Of a DNA stretch of 64,000 nucleotides, positions 1 to 6,710 are shown one piece after another. The stretch lies in NCBI RefSeq assembly GCF_003020115.1, contig NZ_PYFX01000001.1, positions 1 through 64,000 on the forward strand, read 5' to 3'. Source of the DNA: Bradyrhizobium sp. MOS002. Its GTDB lineage: Bacteria; Pseudomonadota; Alphaproteobacteria; Rhizobiales; Xanthobacteraceae. How positions within the stretch are numbered: position 1 is the stretch's first letter; each line of letters begins with the position of its first letter. The notes beneath the pieces were generated by a model. It did no database searches. It was given only the letters and a program-made list of their open reading frames with translations, and was not told the DNA's origin. Made by a program: the position numbers and the translations under genes.

Positions 1-2
1 CG

Positions 3-320
3 TCCGACGACCTTCTTACGGCAATTGAACGGGCGTTCGCACGCCGTCGAGCCTTCCGTGAGCAACAGACCAAGCTGGATGTTGTTCGCGCTCTCATCGC
101 CAAACTGACGCCGCGGGAGCGGCAGGTATTTGAATTGATCGTTGCTGGCAAGACCAACAAGCAGATCGGCGGCGTCTTGGGGGCGACCGAGCGGACGATC
201 AAGGCCCATCGCCACGGGGTGATGGAGAAAATGCAGGTTCGGACCTTAGCTGAACTCGTTACCGTTGCTGAACGGGTTGGGGTCGTGGGCAATAAGCCCG
301 ATGGCCAACCCATGGCCTAG
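3..320 (+). CDS. FixJ/LuxR-type response regulator, C-terminal part (5' end outside window)
   Basis: The reading frame is open from base 3, so the gene starts upstream of the window. The visible 105 residues hold a LuxR-type helix-turn-helix: LTPRERQVFELIVAGKTNKQ opens it, and the recognition region ERTIKAHRHGVMEKM follows. This is the DNA-binding output domain of FixJ-family two-component regulators; the receiver domain should lie to the left. A single-domain receiver follows 134 bp downstream on the same strand, a common FixJ-neighbourhood arrangement. The target genes cannot be told from the sequence. Confidence 0.9.
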   Translation, partial: SDDLLTAIERAFARRRAFREQQTKLDVVRALIAKLTPRERQVFELIVAGKTNKQIGGVLGATERTIKAHRHGVMEKMQVRTLAELVTVAERVGVVGNKPDGQPMA

Positions 321-454
321 CCACAAGCTGTTGTCCTAAGGGACACTTGTGTAGGGTCTCCGACCTAACATATGTTAATCATCACCGAGACGCCAACGGT
401 ACCATCGGTGACTGAGAGACCGTTGCGCTCCCGCCATTCATTGGAGCGCATTCT

Positions 455-865
455 ATGGGCAGAACCGACCCTATCTTGGTCGTCGATGACGACACCTCGA
501 TGTTGCGAAGCATAAAGCGACTGCTGGGGCGGTTCGGATACTCCAGCGTGCTGTTTTCGTCAGCGGAAGCCTTCGCAGAACATGGCGATCTCGATAAAGC
601 GCTCTGCGTCCTTCTCGACATCAACCTCGGCGATGCGTCAGGCATCGAGTTGAGACACCGTCTCAAAGCGGCTGGCAATTCTGTGCCGGTCATCTTCATG
701 ACTGGGAATGATACCCCTGCCATTCGCCACGCTGCGCATCAATCCGGATGTCTCGCTTATCTCACAAAGCCGTTTTCCACGAGTTCGCTGATCGAGCCGC
801 TTCAGAGCATCTCGGCGCAGTTTGACGCTGGTGAGCAGTCTACCCCTCGCGCCCCGGCTCAATAA
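455..865 (+). CDS. Single-domain response regulator (receiver)
   Basis: A 136-residue protein that is only a CheY-like receiver. The acidic pocket is D11-D12, the phospho-acceptor is D55 (VLLDINLGD), the switch Thr is in FMTGND near residue 83 and the conserved Lys is K105 (LTKPF). There is no output domain, so it probably acts as a phosphate shuttle or protein-binding regulator. It follows the FixJ-type regulator on the same strand. Its 3' end overlaps the convergent secreted-protein gene by 7 bp. Confidence 0.88.
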   Translation: MGRTDPILVVDDDTSMLRSIKRLLGRFGYSSVLFSSAEAFAEHGDLDKALCVLLDINLGDASGIELRHRLKAAGNSVPVIFMTGNDTPAIRHAAHQSGCLAYLTKPFSTSSLIEPLQSISAQFDAGEQSTPRAPAQ

Positions 866-1260
866 GGATACCCGGCACAAATCCAATTGCCGTACACATC
901 GTAGCAGCTGTTATTGTAATAGCCGCTGCCATAGTATGCGGCACCTGCCGCAGCTGCTCCGACCGCCGCTGCTGCGCCGTATCCAAGGTATGGGTAGTAC
1001 CGACCCGGATAGCCAGCTATGGGACGACCGTATCCTGGACGACCGTAACCCGGACGACCATATCCGGGCCGACCTGCAATCGGATGCGAGGGATGTACCC
1101 GACCAGCATACCGGCCGCCGCCACCGTGAAACTGTCCAGCGCCGCCGTGAATGCGTCCTGCATGCATGCCGCCGCCCCGGAAGCCACCGCCGTTGGAAGC
1201 CGCCGCCACCGCCGCCTCGGAAGCCGCCACCACCGCCGCCACGGCGAGCATACGCATCAT
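859..1260 (-). CDS. Gly/Tyr-rich secreted small protein with GYGRP repeats
   Basis: A 133-residue protein with an Ala-rich signal-like N-terminus (MMRMLAVAAVVAASEAAVAA), a Gly/His-rich segment, four tandem PGYGRP-type pentad repeats near residues 65-80, an Ala-rich stretch and a Tyr-rich tail containing two Cys (NSCYDVYGNWIC). Such low-complexity exported proteins are frequent in Bradyrhizobium; the function is unknown. In the same frame just upstream there is a 15-codon segment starting with ATG at 1314 that reads like another signal-peptide start and stops at TGA before 1260. The true N-terminus is therefore uncertain. Confidence 0.6.
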   Translation of the reverse strand: MMRMLAVAAVVAASEAAVAAASNGGGFRGGGMHAGRIHGGAGQFHGGGGRYAGRVHPSHPIAGRPGYGRPGYGRPGYGRPIAGYPGRYYPYLGYGAAAAVGAAAAGAAYYGSGYYNNSCYDVYGNWICAGYPY

Positions 1261-1495
1261 CGGGGATCAGAATTGCGGAGCTAGTCCAAGGACAGCGAGA
1301 AAATAACGAAGCATGGCAAGAACCTCCCTACGTCAAGGCACGGAAACTGCGCGGCACCCTGCGTAAAAGATTTGATGTAGATCAATGGGCGTTCTTGCTC
1401 GGATGGAACCTCTTGCATCCGTAGCGACGGCACAGAACCCAACTGAATTCGGGTCTCAACGCTGTACTTCGGGTGCAACCAACTGAGCGCTGCAA

Positions 1496-1726
1496 ATGAA
1501 CTGGTTCCGTGTCTTGTTCGGCATTGCAATCGCGTTGTCTGGTCAAAATGCATTTGCCAAGAACCGTTTGACCGACCCCGTCAAGATCGCGCGAGAATGC
1601 AAGAGTGACATCGAGCTTTTGTGCAAAGGACTTCGCCCCGGTGGGCAGCGGATTATGAATTGCCTCAAGGAGAAGATGACTGAATTGTCGCCCGCGTGCT
1701 GGGGAGCGTTTAGATCAACGGAATAA
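1496..1726 (+). CDS. Secreted cysteine-rich repeat protein
   Basis: A 76-residue protein with a cleavable signal peptide (cleavage probably after QNAFA, about residue 21) and one cysteine-rich repeat: CKSDIELLCKGLRPGGQRIM followed by CLKEKMTELSPAC. The spacing matches the bacterial GLG1-like Cys-rich repeat found in exported rhizobial proteins. Function unknown, periplasmic by inference. A related protein lies at 49015-49365 in this window. Confidence 0.75.
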   Translation: MNWFRVLFGIAIALSGQNAFAKNRLTDPVKIARECKSDIELLCKGLRPGGQRIMNCLKEKMTELSPACWGAFRSTE

Positions 1727-1735
1727 ACGGCGCCG

Positions 1736-1969
1736 ATGCGATCCGCTCCGAAAATCGGGGCGCTATTGCCGCATCAGAAGTGGACCATGCCGATGTGGAT
1801 TTTGATGTATGTCTTCTCCTACTCGGTCAGCCCAGCCGCAACAAATGATCGGGCGGAATGGCGGCTTCTTCCCGCGGTGGTGTTTCAAGAGTTCTCCAAC
1901 GAAGAGCGCTGCAACATGGCCAAGTCCAAACTTGAGGGCAGCCTGAAAGAAAGCGGGAGCCAAGCTTAG
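1736..1969 (+). CDS. Small hypothetical protein, probably truncated by a frameshift
   Basis: A 77-residue frame. The more likely start is the ATG at 1778, giving a hydrophobic signal-like N-terminus (MPMWILMYVFSYSVSPA). The body ends FSNEERCNMAKSKLEGSLKE then a stop at 1967-1969. In the +1 frame the DNA just after reads GLEDLKSLGKADPAQIIIAF, which looks like a natural continuation and runs to TGA at 2130-2132. The gene may therefore be frameshifted near 1960-1970. No family recognised. Confidence 0.4.
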   Translation: MRSAPKIGALLPHQKWTMPMWILMYVFSYSVSPAATNDRAEWRLLPAVVFQEFSNEERCNMAKSKLEGSLKESGSQA

Positions 1970-2419
1970 AAGCGGCTTGGAAGATCTGAAGAGCTTGGGT
2001 AAGGCAGACCCAGCTCAGATCATCATCGCCTTCAATGTAAGTGCGTTCCGAAGTAGAGCATACGGGCCGTCGACGCCCGTGTGGGAAGGGTCACCCTTAG
2101 GCTACTGCCATCGAGTTGATCATTCTCCTTGAACGTCGCGCCGGACACGCAGAGACACCCCGTGGCGTGTGTCTGCCCCGTCGCACATCAATGACACGCG
2201 CGACCCGCAGACGCATTAGCGCGCGTCCCTGCGAACCCTCGAGAAGACAAACTACAGCGCAGGGCTGAGACAGGGTGCAAGCAACCGATGCAGGACCGTG
2301 CACCGCAGAATTTATGCACAGCTATCGGTCCGCCGTCGGACCACGACACAAATGACGACACTCAAGACTTACGCATGAACATTTCACGCGCAGGGGAAGC
2401 CTGGCCTGCGAAGGCTATG
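1970..2419. other. No intact gene
   Basis: This stretch holds the possible out-of-frame tail of the preceding gene (to 2132). After that I see only short frames with no recognisable protein, no tRNA and no strong terminator. Confidence 0.4.
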
Positions 2420-2690
2420 ATGTGCTCTGGGTTGGTCGGAATGGCTCAGTCGGGCGAGGAGCCGTGGCCCTCGATGCTCCAGGGCATTGGCGACAGGCGC
2501 TCCGACGATCCGGCGCAGCTCGGCTGGGACGCCCTCAACTTTGCGCGCTTCTCCTTCATGCGCTTGGAGCGGTTGTAGACCTTGCCCGTGACGTCGGCGA
2601 CGGTGGTGTCGCCCTTCTTCGTCACTGCGTGATCAAGGCATTTGGCGATGGCAGGGTCTTCGAAACAGAGATCACCGGCGACGACGAGAT
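2420..2690 (-). pseudogene. C-terminal remnant of a tyrosine-type phage integrase, frameshifted
   Basis: On the minus strand the segment reads AIAKCLDHAVTKKGDTTVAD, then VTGKVYNRSKRMKEKRAKL, which resembles the C-terminal active-site region of rhizobial tyrosine recombinases (Tyr of KVYNRS as candidate nucleophile). After KRAKL the frame is lost. The expected continuation AELRRIVGAPVANALEH is present in another frame from about 2535 downward, so one base was lost (or two gained) near 2535-2550. No upstream integrase portion remains because the plus-strand gene at 2707 replaces it. Family assignment is from memory of the motif. Confidence 0.6.
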
Positions 2691-2706
2691 AGAAGCGCTC
2701 GGCCTG

Positions 2707-2883
2707 ATGCCGTGGATGAGCCCGCCCTGCTATCCCAACATGAGCGCGCTTGATCAGCCCTATGGCGATCCCGGTGCGAAGCGCGAGCTGGCGCAGCGGA
2801 TGCGGCGCCGCGGCGTCTCGCGCTGGCATCCGGACCCCGCGCGTGCATGCGACGAGGCCGAGCAGCGTAGGGCCGCGAAGTGA
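2707..2883 (+). CDS. Small phage-type hypothetical protein (58 aa), possibly 5'-truncated
   Basis: The last 58 codons of a longer open frame look protein-like: MPWMSPPCYPNMSALDQPYG, then RELAQRMRRRGVSRWHPDPA and ACDEAEQRRAAK. The upstream part of the frame is antisense to the integrase remnant and is not credible, so either the ATG at 2707 starts the gene or its 5' end was replaced. Its stop overlaps the GTG start of the next gene in a GTGA, which suggests translational coupling. I believe similar small proteins occur in alphaproteobacterial phage-derived regions, but no function is known. Confidence 0.5.
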   Translation: MPWMSPPCYPNMSALDQPYGDPGAKRELAQRMRRRGVSRWHPDPARACDEAEQRRAAK

Positions 2884-3122
2884 TCTTCCCCGAGGGAGAA
2901 ATAGAAGTGGTCTCGTTCAGCGATTGCGAATTGCGAACCGTCATGGAAGCCGCCAAACCGCTGCAGCCGCATCAGCGCAGCGACTTCCTGCGCGAGGTCG
3001 CCGCCGAGCTGGCGCGCCATGAGATCGGTCCCGGCATCGTCGGCCGCGTTGTCGGCAAGCTGCAGCGGCGAGTAGTGATCGTTTCATCGGTCTGGTGTTA
3101 CTCCTGTTTGAGTGGATCGTGA
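2880..3122 (+). CDS. Small phage-type hypothetical protein, 3' end altered
   Basis: Starts at GTG 2880 inside the stop of the previous gene. The first about 60 residues look native: SDCELRTVMEAAKPLQPHQR, LREVAAELARHEIGPGIVGR, GKLQRR. The last about 18 residues (VVIVSSVWCYSCLSGS) are out of character and lie antisense to the start of a truncated minus-strand gene. The C-terminus was therefore probably replaced by a deletion or recombination at about 3068. No known function. Confidence 0.5.
   Translation: MIFPEGEIEVVSFSDCELRTVMEAAKPLQPHQRSDFLREVAAELARHEIGPGIVGRVVGKLQRRVVIVSSVWCYSCLSGS
2941..3087 (-). pseudogene. 5' stump of a secreted-protein gene fused to antisense DNA
   Basis: The ATG at 3087 overlaps the stop of the GIY-YIG-like gene (ATGA) and begins MKRSLLAAAA, a typical signal-peptide start. 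From about residue 10 the sequence is Arg/Ala-rich and simply the antisense of the gene at 2880. Only the first codons look native, so the gene was cut at about 3060-3070. It would have been the last member of the minus-strand small-gene operon. Confidence 0.45.
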
Positions 3123-3389
3123 AAGTTGGCCGCGCAAACGTCCGCCCCCGCGTTGGCGATTCCAGCCGACGAGACGCTCTGGCCGATGTTGATGTTCGAT
3201 GGCGAGGCACTCGCGCCGCGTACCCCTGAACAAGATTGTGAAGGTGGCTCGTGGCCGCCTGCGGCGATGGACACCTTTGCGCACTGCCTCATGGGCCGTG
3301 ATACCGATATAGCCGTGCATCGCCGGGTCGAGACAGGTCTCGTCATGTACCCAGTAGAGAATGCATTGTTCGTCGAGAGATGGAGGCAT
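3084..3389 (-). CDS. Small GIY-YIG-like nuclease
   Basis: A 101-residue protein with the signature order of a GIY-YIG fold: Y12-W-V (GIY position), GYIGIT at 26-31 (YIG position), a basic HRRRR patch at 41-45, then FRGTRRECLAIE with the candidate catalytic Glu at 65, and GWN at 75-77 (conserved Asn). This supports a stand-alone nuclease domain with no DNA-binding extension. The start ATG at 3389 lies 4 nt after the stop of the preceding small gene, and its own stop overlaps the next ATG. Substrate unknown; such domains occur in phage, homing and repair nucleases. Confidence 0.6.
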   Translation of the reverse strand: MPPSLDEQCILYWVHDETCLDPAMHGYIGITAHEAVRKGVHRRRRPRATFTILFRGTRRECLAIEHQHRPERLVGWNRQRGGGRLRGQLSRSTQTGVTPDR

Positions 3390-3393
3390 TTTG

Positions 3394-3585
3394 TCAGCCG
3401 CCACGGAACGCGACGTAGCGTCGGTTGCTGGTGCGAAACTTCGAAGTCGTGTTGTGACCGTGGCAGTGGTAGCCCATCTTGCCGCGTGCGCCGTGACAGC
3501 CTTGCGCATTGACAGCGCCGGGCGTGGCGGATGCCGGGGCAGCGAGGGCGAGGACGGCGAGAAGTGCGAGGATAGTGCGTTTCAT
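3394..3585 (-). CDS. Small secreted Cys/His-rich protein
   Basis: A 63-residue protein with a clear signal peptide (MKRTILALLAVLALAAPASA) and a short mature part with the motif GCHGARGKMGYHCHGH, resembling the Cys/His cluster of YHYH-like or excalibur-like small exported proteins. A GGAGA lies 11 nt before the ATG at 3585; two earlier in-frame ATGs lack a usable site. The junction module at 3611-3670 sits just upstream. Member of the minus-strand small-gene operon. Confidence 0.6.
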   Translation of the reverse strand: MKRTILALLAVLALAAPASATPGAVNAQGCHGARGKMGYHCHGHNTTSKFRTSNRRYVAFRGG

Positions 3586-3610
3586 TGAGTGCATTGTCTC
3601 CATTGGTTGG

Positions 3611-3670
3611 TGAAGTCACCGTCATGGCGCTTCGTACTGCGCACCGTGATGCGCAGGGGCGAAGGGTCAG
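3611..3670. repeat. 60-bp junction module, copy A
   Basis: Differs from copy C (4471-4530) at one position of 60 and is clearly related to copy B (3875-3931). It contains the stop codon (TCA on plus, 3667-3669) of the upstream minus-strand gene and a TGCGCA-N6-TGCGCA inverted pair, and lies about 25 nt before the next start codon. Confidence 0.9.
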
Positions 3671-3852
3671 GCTTCCTCTGGCCAGATGATGCCGATGATC
3701 TTTCGGCTGTAGTTGCCCCGGACCATTCCGTCCCAGCCGCCGAGTCCGCCGTCTACATTGCGCCAGCCGTCAACTTGATCGGCCACCTTGTCGGCTCCGG
3801 CAGCGCGTAGGCGCTGTACAGCATTTTCATGCGTGATGGCTTTGTCGTTCAT
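3667..3852 (-). CDS. Small hypothetical protein in repeat-separated operon
   Basis: A 61-residue acidic, soluble protein (MNDKAITHENAVQRLRAAGA at the N-terminus, IIGIIWPEEA at the C-terminus). The ATG at 3852 is chosen because an AAACAGGA site lies 7 nt upstream; an in-frame ATG at 3858 is too close to that site. The stop codon lies inside copy A of the junction module. No family recognised. Confidence 0.5.
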   Translation of the reverse strand: MNDKAITHENAVQRLRAAGADKVADQVDGWRNVDGGLGGWDGMVRGNYSRKIIGIIWPEEA

Positions 3853-3874
3853 AGTCATTTCCTGTTTGCGGTGA

Positions 3875-3931
3875 TGAAGGCCGTCATGGCGCTTCGTTCC
3901 GCGCAACGTGATGCGCAGGGCGAATCGTCAG
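3875..3931. repeat. 57-bp junction module, copy B (diverged)
   Basis: Shares the core CCGTCATGGCGCTTCGT and the CGC-AACGTGATGCGCAGG segment with copies A and C but has several changes and small deletions. It again carries the stop codon of the upstream gene (3928-3930) at one end. Confidence 0.85.
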
Positions 3932-4092
3932 CCGCCGAGGGCGACCCACACATGATGGATCATCTTGGCTGCCACCATGAGTCCGATGCCCCAAGCCCAG
4001 CGCGGGAGCGTTCTGACGATTGCGGGCTCCTCGATCTCGGCGGGCTCCGCGCCGTTTTCACGAAGCCAGTTCTTGTATTCGTCGTCGCTCAT
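3928..4092 (-). CDS. 54-residue membrane-associated small protein
   Basis: Starts MSDDEYKNWLRENGAEPAEI, then a hydrophobic segment (PRWAWGIGLMVAAKMIHHVW, residues about 30-49) that could span or attach to the membrane. The ATG at 4092 shares one base with the TGA of the upstream gene (TGATG), pointing to coupled translation. The stop lies in junction module B. Too short for most gene finders. Function unknown. Confidence 0.55.
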   Translation of the reverse strand: MSDDEYKNWLRENGAEPAEIEEPAIVRTLPRWAWGIGLMVAAKMIHHVWVALGG

Positions 4093-4445
4093 CAGTGACC
4101 ATTGCTGGGCTTGAAGCCAACCAGCGCGTGGCCGTCAGTGTTGTGATAGCGGAAGATGCCCTTCCACGGGTCGCTGGGATCAGTGGTCCGTGCATCGATG
4201 CGGCACTTCAATTCATCCTTGCTGCGGCCCACCTCGACCACATCGCCCTTAAGGTAGAGGAGCTTGACGCCACGAAGGCGACCATAGGCCGAGTTCTCGA
4301 TCATGCGACCGAGCCGCTCCTTGATCTCCTCCTTGTCGCAAGTGATGGATTTGTTGGTGTAGTCGCGCAGCTCGATCTCATCGTTAGCGAGGGCTGGCGC
4401 CGCCAGCGAAAGCAGAATGGCGCAGGTCGAAAGTAACGTCTTCAT
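4092..4445 (-). CDS. Secreted hypothetical protein
   Basis: A 117-residue protein with a signal peptide (MKTLLSTCAILLSLAAPALA) and a mature domain with two Cys (ITCDKEEIKERLGRM and ELKCRIDART). The start is supported by AGGAGAAA upstream. Junction module C (4471-4530) precedes it and the next gene overlaps its stop. Periplasmic by inference; no family recognised. Confidence 0.6.
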   Translation of the reverse strand: MKTLLSTCAILLSLAAPALANDEIELRDYTNKSITCDKEEIKERLGRMIENSAYGRLRGVKLLYLKGDVVEVGRSKDELKCRIDARTTDPSDPWKGIFRYHNTDGHALVGFKPSNGH

Positions 4446-4470
4446 CGGTTCATTTTCTCCTGTTTGTTGA

Positions 4471-4530
4471 TGAAGTCACCGTCATGGCGCTTCGTACTGC
4501 GCACCGTGATGCGCGGGGGCGAAGGGTCAG
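4471..4530. repeat. 60-bp junction module, copy C
   Basis: One mismatch to copy A over 60 bp (GCGCG against GCGCA). Stop codon of the upstream minus-strand gene at 4527-4529; next start at 4445. It lies between two genes unrelated to those flanking copies A and B. Confidence 0.9.
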
Positions 4531-4988
4531 CGGGGCGAATCGAGCAGCGCGCCGTATTTGTCGCTCATGCACTTGACCCATTGCGGGTCGTTCATTTTGG
4601 CGGTCAGCGCCAAGCGCCAAGCCGTAAACTCCGCGTGCGATGGATTGCGCGGCGGCAACTTGTGTTCCCAATCGCTGCATGGCGAGGAAGGTTTTCCTCC
4701 CATTGCTTGCCAGCACAGTTTGCGCAACCGCATGGGCAAATCCTTAACGTCGCAGTCTTTGGCTGTCGGCTCTGCCGCTTCCACCGCTGCGCTCACAAAG
4801 AGCGCAGCAACCGCAGGCGCAGCAGCGGACGGTGTTGGTGCAGAGGGTTTGTCGGCGCCGCTGAGCATGCCGATGATCAGTGCCGCGACCAACGCTCCAG
4901 CCGCCTTGGATGCGCGCTTGAGAGCGTGCCGCTCTGACAGATACGGCGGCAGCGGTGGCGGCATGTCAGGAAGAGGCGAGGGGTTCAT
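4527..4988 (-). CDS. Single-pass membrane protein with periplasmic domain
   Basis: A 153-residue protein with a Pro-rich cytoplasmic start, basic residues, a membrane segment (AAGALVAALIIGMLSGA, about 29-45), an Ala/Pro linker and a C-terminal domain with four Cys (KDCDV, KLCWQ, SPCSDW, VKCMSD). A clear AAACAGGAGA site precedes the ATG. It sits near the upstream end of the small-gene operon. Function unknown; it could have come from a phage. Confidence 0.55.
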   Translation of the reverse strand: MNPSPLPDMPPPLPPYLSERHALKRASKAAGALVAALIIGMLSGADKPSAPTPSAAAPAVAALFVSAAVEAAEPTAKDCDVKDLPMRLRKLCWQAMGGKPSSPCSDWEHKLPPRNPSHAEFTAWRLALTAKMNDPQWVKCMSDKYGALLDSPR

Positions 4989-5012
4989 TTAGGGCTCTCC
5001 TGTTTGGTTGGG

Positions 5013-5177
5013 TTAAGCGACCTTCCGCGCAAGCACTTCCGCCCTCGCGGCCTCGATCGTCCGGCGATAGGTGTTGCGGCCCTCGACGATGGTCATGAAG
5101 CGCCGCTCCGGATCTCGCCGCCGCGCGCCCATCCGCGTCACCGCGAACGAAAGCTTGAGCGCCTTGGCGAACGCCAT
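5013..5177 (-). CDS. Small basic hypothetical protein
   Basis: A 54-residue basic protein (MAFAKALKLSFAVTRMGARR at the N-terminus, then ERRFMTIVEGRNTYRRTIEA). The frame stays open to 5270, so the start could be earlier. Its stop is 24 nt before the next gene of the minus-strand operon, and that gap carries the operon's AAACAGGAGA signal. No family recognised. Confidence 0.4.
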   Translation of the reverse strand: MAFAKALKLSFAVTRMGARRRDPERRFMTIVEGRNTYRRTIEAARAEVLARKVA

Positions 5178-5224
5178 GAACTTGTCGCCGGGCGCGTCTC
5201 TATCTGGCGTTCGTGATCGGGTTA

Positions 5225-5241
5225 ACGGCGCACGAGGTGCG
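5225..5241. terminator. Short perfect hairpin GGCGCAC-GAG-GTGCGCC
   Basis: Seven-base perfect stem with a 3-nt loop followed by CTTTAG on the plus strand. It could be a weak terminator or part of a coding sequence if the minus-strand gene starts at 5270. Confidence 0.25.
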
Positions 5242-5342
5242 CCTTTAGCTAAGGGGCTCGTAACGCCCATCGAGCCGCTAATGCTGGGGGCTCGGTGCTG
5301 TGTCGTGTGTAAATTGCCGCCCGCGTTTAGAATTTAGTCGGT

Positions 5343-5486
5343 TTAGCCCCGAAGGGACATTGGATCTCTGGCCAAAAACTTGCTAATTCGCGCCAAAGAT
5401 CGATGTTCGCGGCAATAGATCAGCACATCGCGGACGCCGGACTCGCGCATCTCGCCGAAGGTGATCTTCTGGGGGTAGGTCGTCAT
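5343..5486 (-). pseudogene. Truncated copy of a small conserved rhizobial protein
   Basis: A 47-codon frame beginning MTTYPQKITFGEMRESGVRD, then VLIYCREHRS and an unrelated tail. From memory, full-length relatives in rhizobia continue CSH... with a C-terminal CxxC-type cluster. Here the match ends at about residue 28, so the gene was cut at about 5400. It is consistent with the decayed element; I cannot verify the family without a search. Confidence 0.45.
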
Positions 5487-5602
5487 GGCCATGATCGTAA
5501 CATTTCGGCTGCGGCGAATCGCGTGGATAAACAGTCGTCGCCAGTTGCTTACAGCCTGCTATGCGCCTCAGAATGCCCACATCCTCGCAAAGGCTTTGAT
5601 GA

Positions 5603-6169
5603 ATGCCGAAAGCCGGTAGCTGGCCGCCCTATGGGTCAAACTTCTCCAGCGGAACGACCGACGCAATCGGTGTCCTTGTGGAGTCCTTCAATGACTGCGA
5701 GTGCGCCCTTCGCTTCATCCTGCTGGTCTTCATGAGAGGCAACATATTGCGCAACCTTGTCGTAGTCGAGCAGATGAGTTCGACCGCTGTAGTTGAAGGC
5801 ATTCAAGCGTACTTGGCGGAATCTCATCATCGGAAGAAGATCGAAGACGCCGTTAAGTTCGCCTTAAAGTCCTTTGAAACGTGCCGAGCTAATCGCAACT
5901 CTATTGTTCACTTCGGCATGGCGTGGCGAGACGCTGGAGCGCGCAAAACGCGATTGCTGCGGGTGAAACTTAGATCAGGGCGTCAGCGCTTCACGCGAGA
6001 CCTTAAGGTTGGTGACGTGCGCGGCGTGGCGGATGCGTGTCATGATCTGATGGTCTATTTGGATGATCTTTCGGTTGCTCTCGGGGACCACCTTCGAGGG
6101 AAACGATTCATCGACGCGCAACGACCTCATGCAGCGACGCTGCTTCCTTGGACCAAGAAGCCGTATTGA
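5603..6169 (+). CDS. Hypothetical helical protein with HEPN-like RNase motif
   Basis: A 188-residue predicted mostly helical protein. Residues 98-103 read RNSIVH, that is R-N-x-x-x-H, matching the R-x4-H motif of HEPN ribonucleases, preceded by a helix KFALKSFETC and followed by a basic region and a long helix (DVRGVADACHDLMVYLDDLS). N-terminal WPPYGSNF-type openings occur, as far as I recall, in alphaproteobacterial proteins of this kind. No partner antitoxin gene is adjacent. It lies at the right edge of the decayed mobile region. A toxin, anti-phage or regulatory role is inference only. Confidence 0.5.
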   Translation: MPKAGSWPPYGSNFSSGTTDAIGVLVESFNDCECALRFILLVFMRGNILRNLVVVEQMSSTAVVEGIQAYLAESHHRKKIEDAVKFALKSFETCRANRNSIVHFGMAWRDAGARKTRLLRVKLRSGRQRFTRDLKVGDVRGVADACHDLMVYLDDLSVALGDHLRGKRFIDAQRPHAATLLPWTKKPY

Positions 6170-6244
6170 TGAAGCGAGCGACAAGCCGATCGACCAAATG
6201 AAGCGCAGCACGCGATGCGGCCGAGATTCGAGCGGCAGGCCCCA

Positions 6245-6514
6245 TTAGCGCCTCGTCGTGACCCTGCCGACGTTGCGTCCTCCTGCGTCATAGATTGTCG
6301 TCGTGTTGCCGCTGGTCGATTCACGGCTAATGACCTTGCCGCGCGCGTCATAGGTCGTCACCGTGCCGCTGCTGTTGGTCGCTAACCGGCCGAAGACATT
6401 GCCGCGCGAGTCGTAGATCGTGCGCTGCCCCATGGTGCCATGGGGCAGAGACTGCGCCGACGCCGCGCCGGCCAGGAGCGCGAGAGCCAGCAAAATCGAG
6501 ATGGGATTCGTCAT
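6245..6514 (-). CDS. Secreted small protein with YD-type repeats
   Basis: An 89-residue protein with a signal peptide (MTNPISILLALALLAGAASA) and three short repeats of the form TxYDxxGxVxGRxxT (TIYDSRGNVFGR, TTYDARGKVISR, TIYDAGGRNVGR). They resemble single RHS/YD units. Exported; function unknown. Confidence 0.7.
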   Translation of the reverse strand: MTNPISILLALALLAGAASAQSLPHGTMGQRTIYDSRGNVFGRLATNSSGTVTTYDARGKVISRESTSGNTTTIYDAGGRNVGRVTTRR

Positions 6515-6710
6515 CCGGCGATGATAGCAGAATGCACGAAAACCCGCTGCAAAGCGGCTGCAACTAGGCTACCGCTGGCGGTGTCGAAAATAATTCAGAT
6601 TTTTACACCGGCTTAAAACCGATGCGCTGATCCATTGATTTTGTTGAACTATTATCCCTCCTCACTCTCCCGCAAGGGGAGAAGGAAAGAGCGCACCGCT
6701 GGCGCCTCGC

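Noticed and set aside
822..1424. 200-codon plus-strand frame with a polyproline stretch
   Set aside because: It is the antisense of the Gly-rich secreted protein (GGN codons read as proline).
2097..2303. 68-codon minus-strand frame
   Set aside because: Arg/Cys-rich, no start signal, no recognisable motif.
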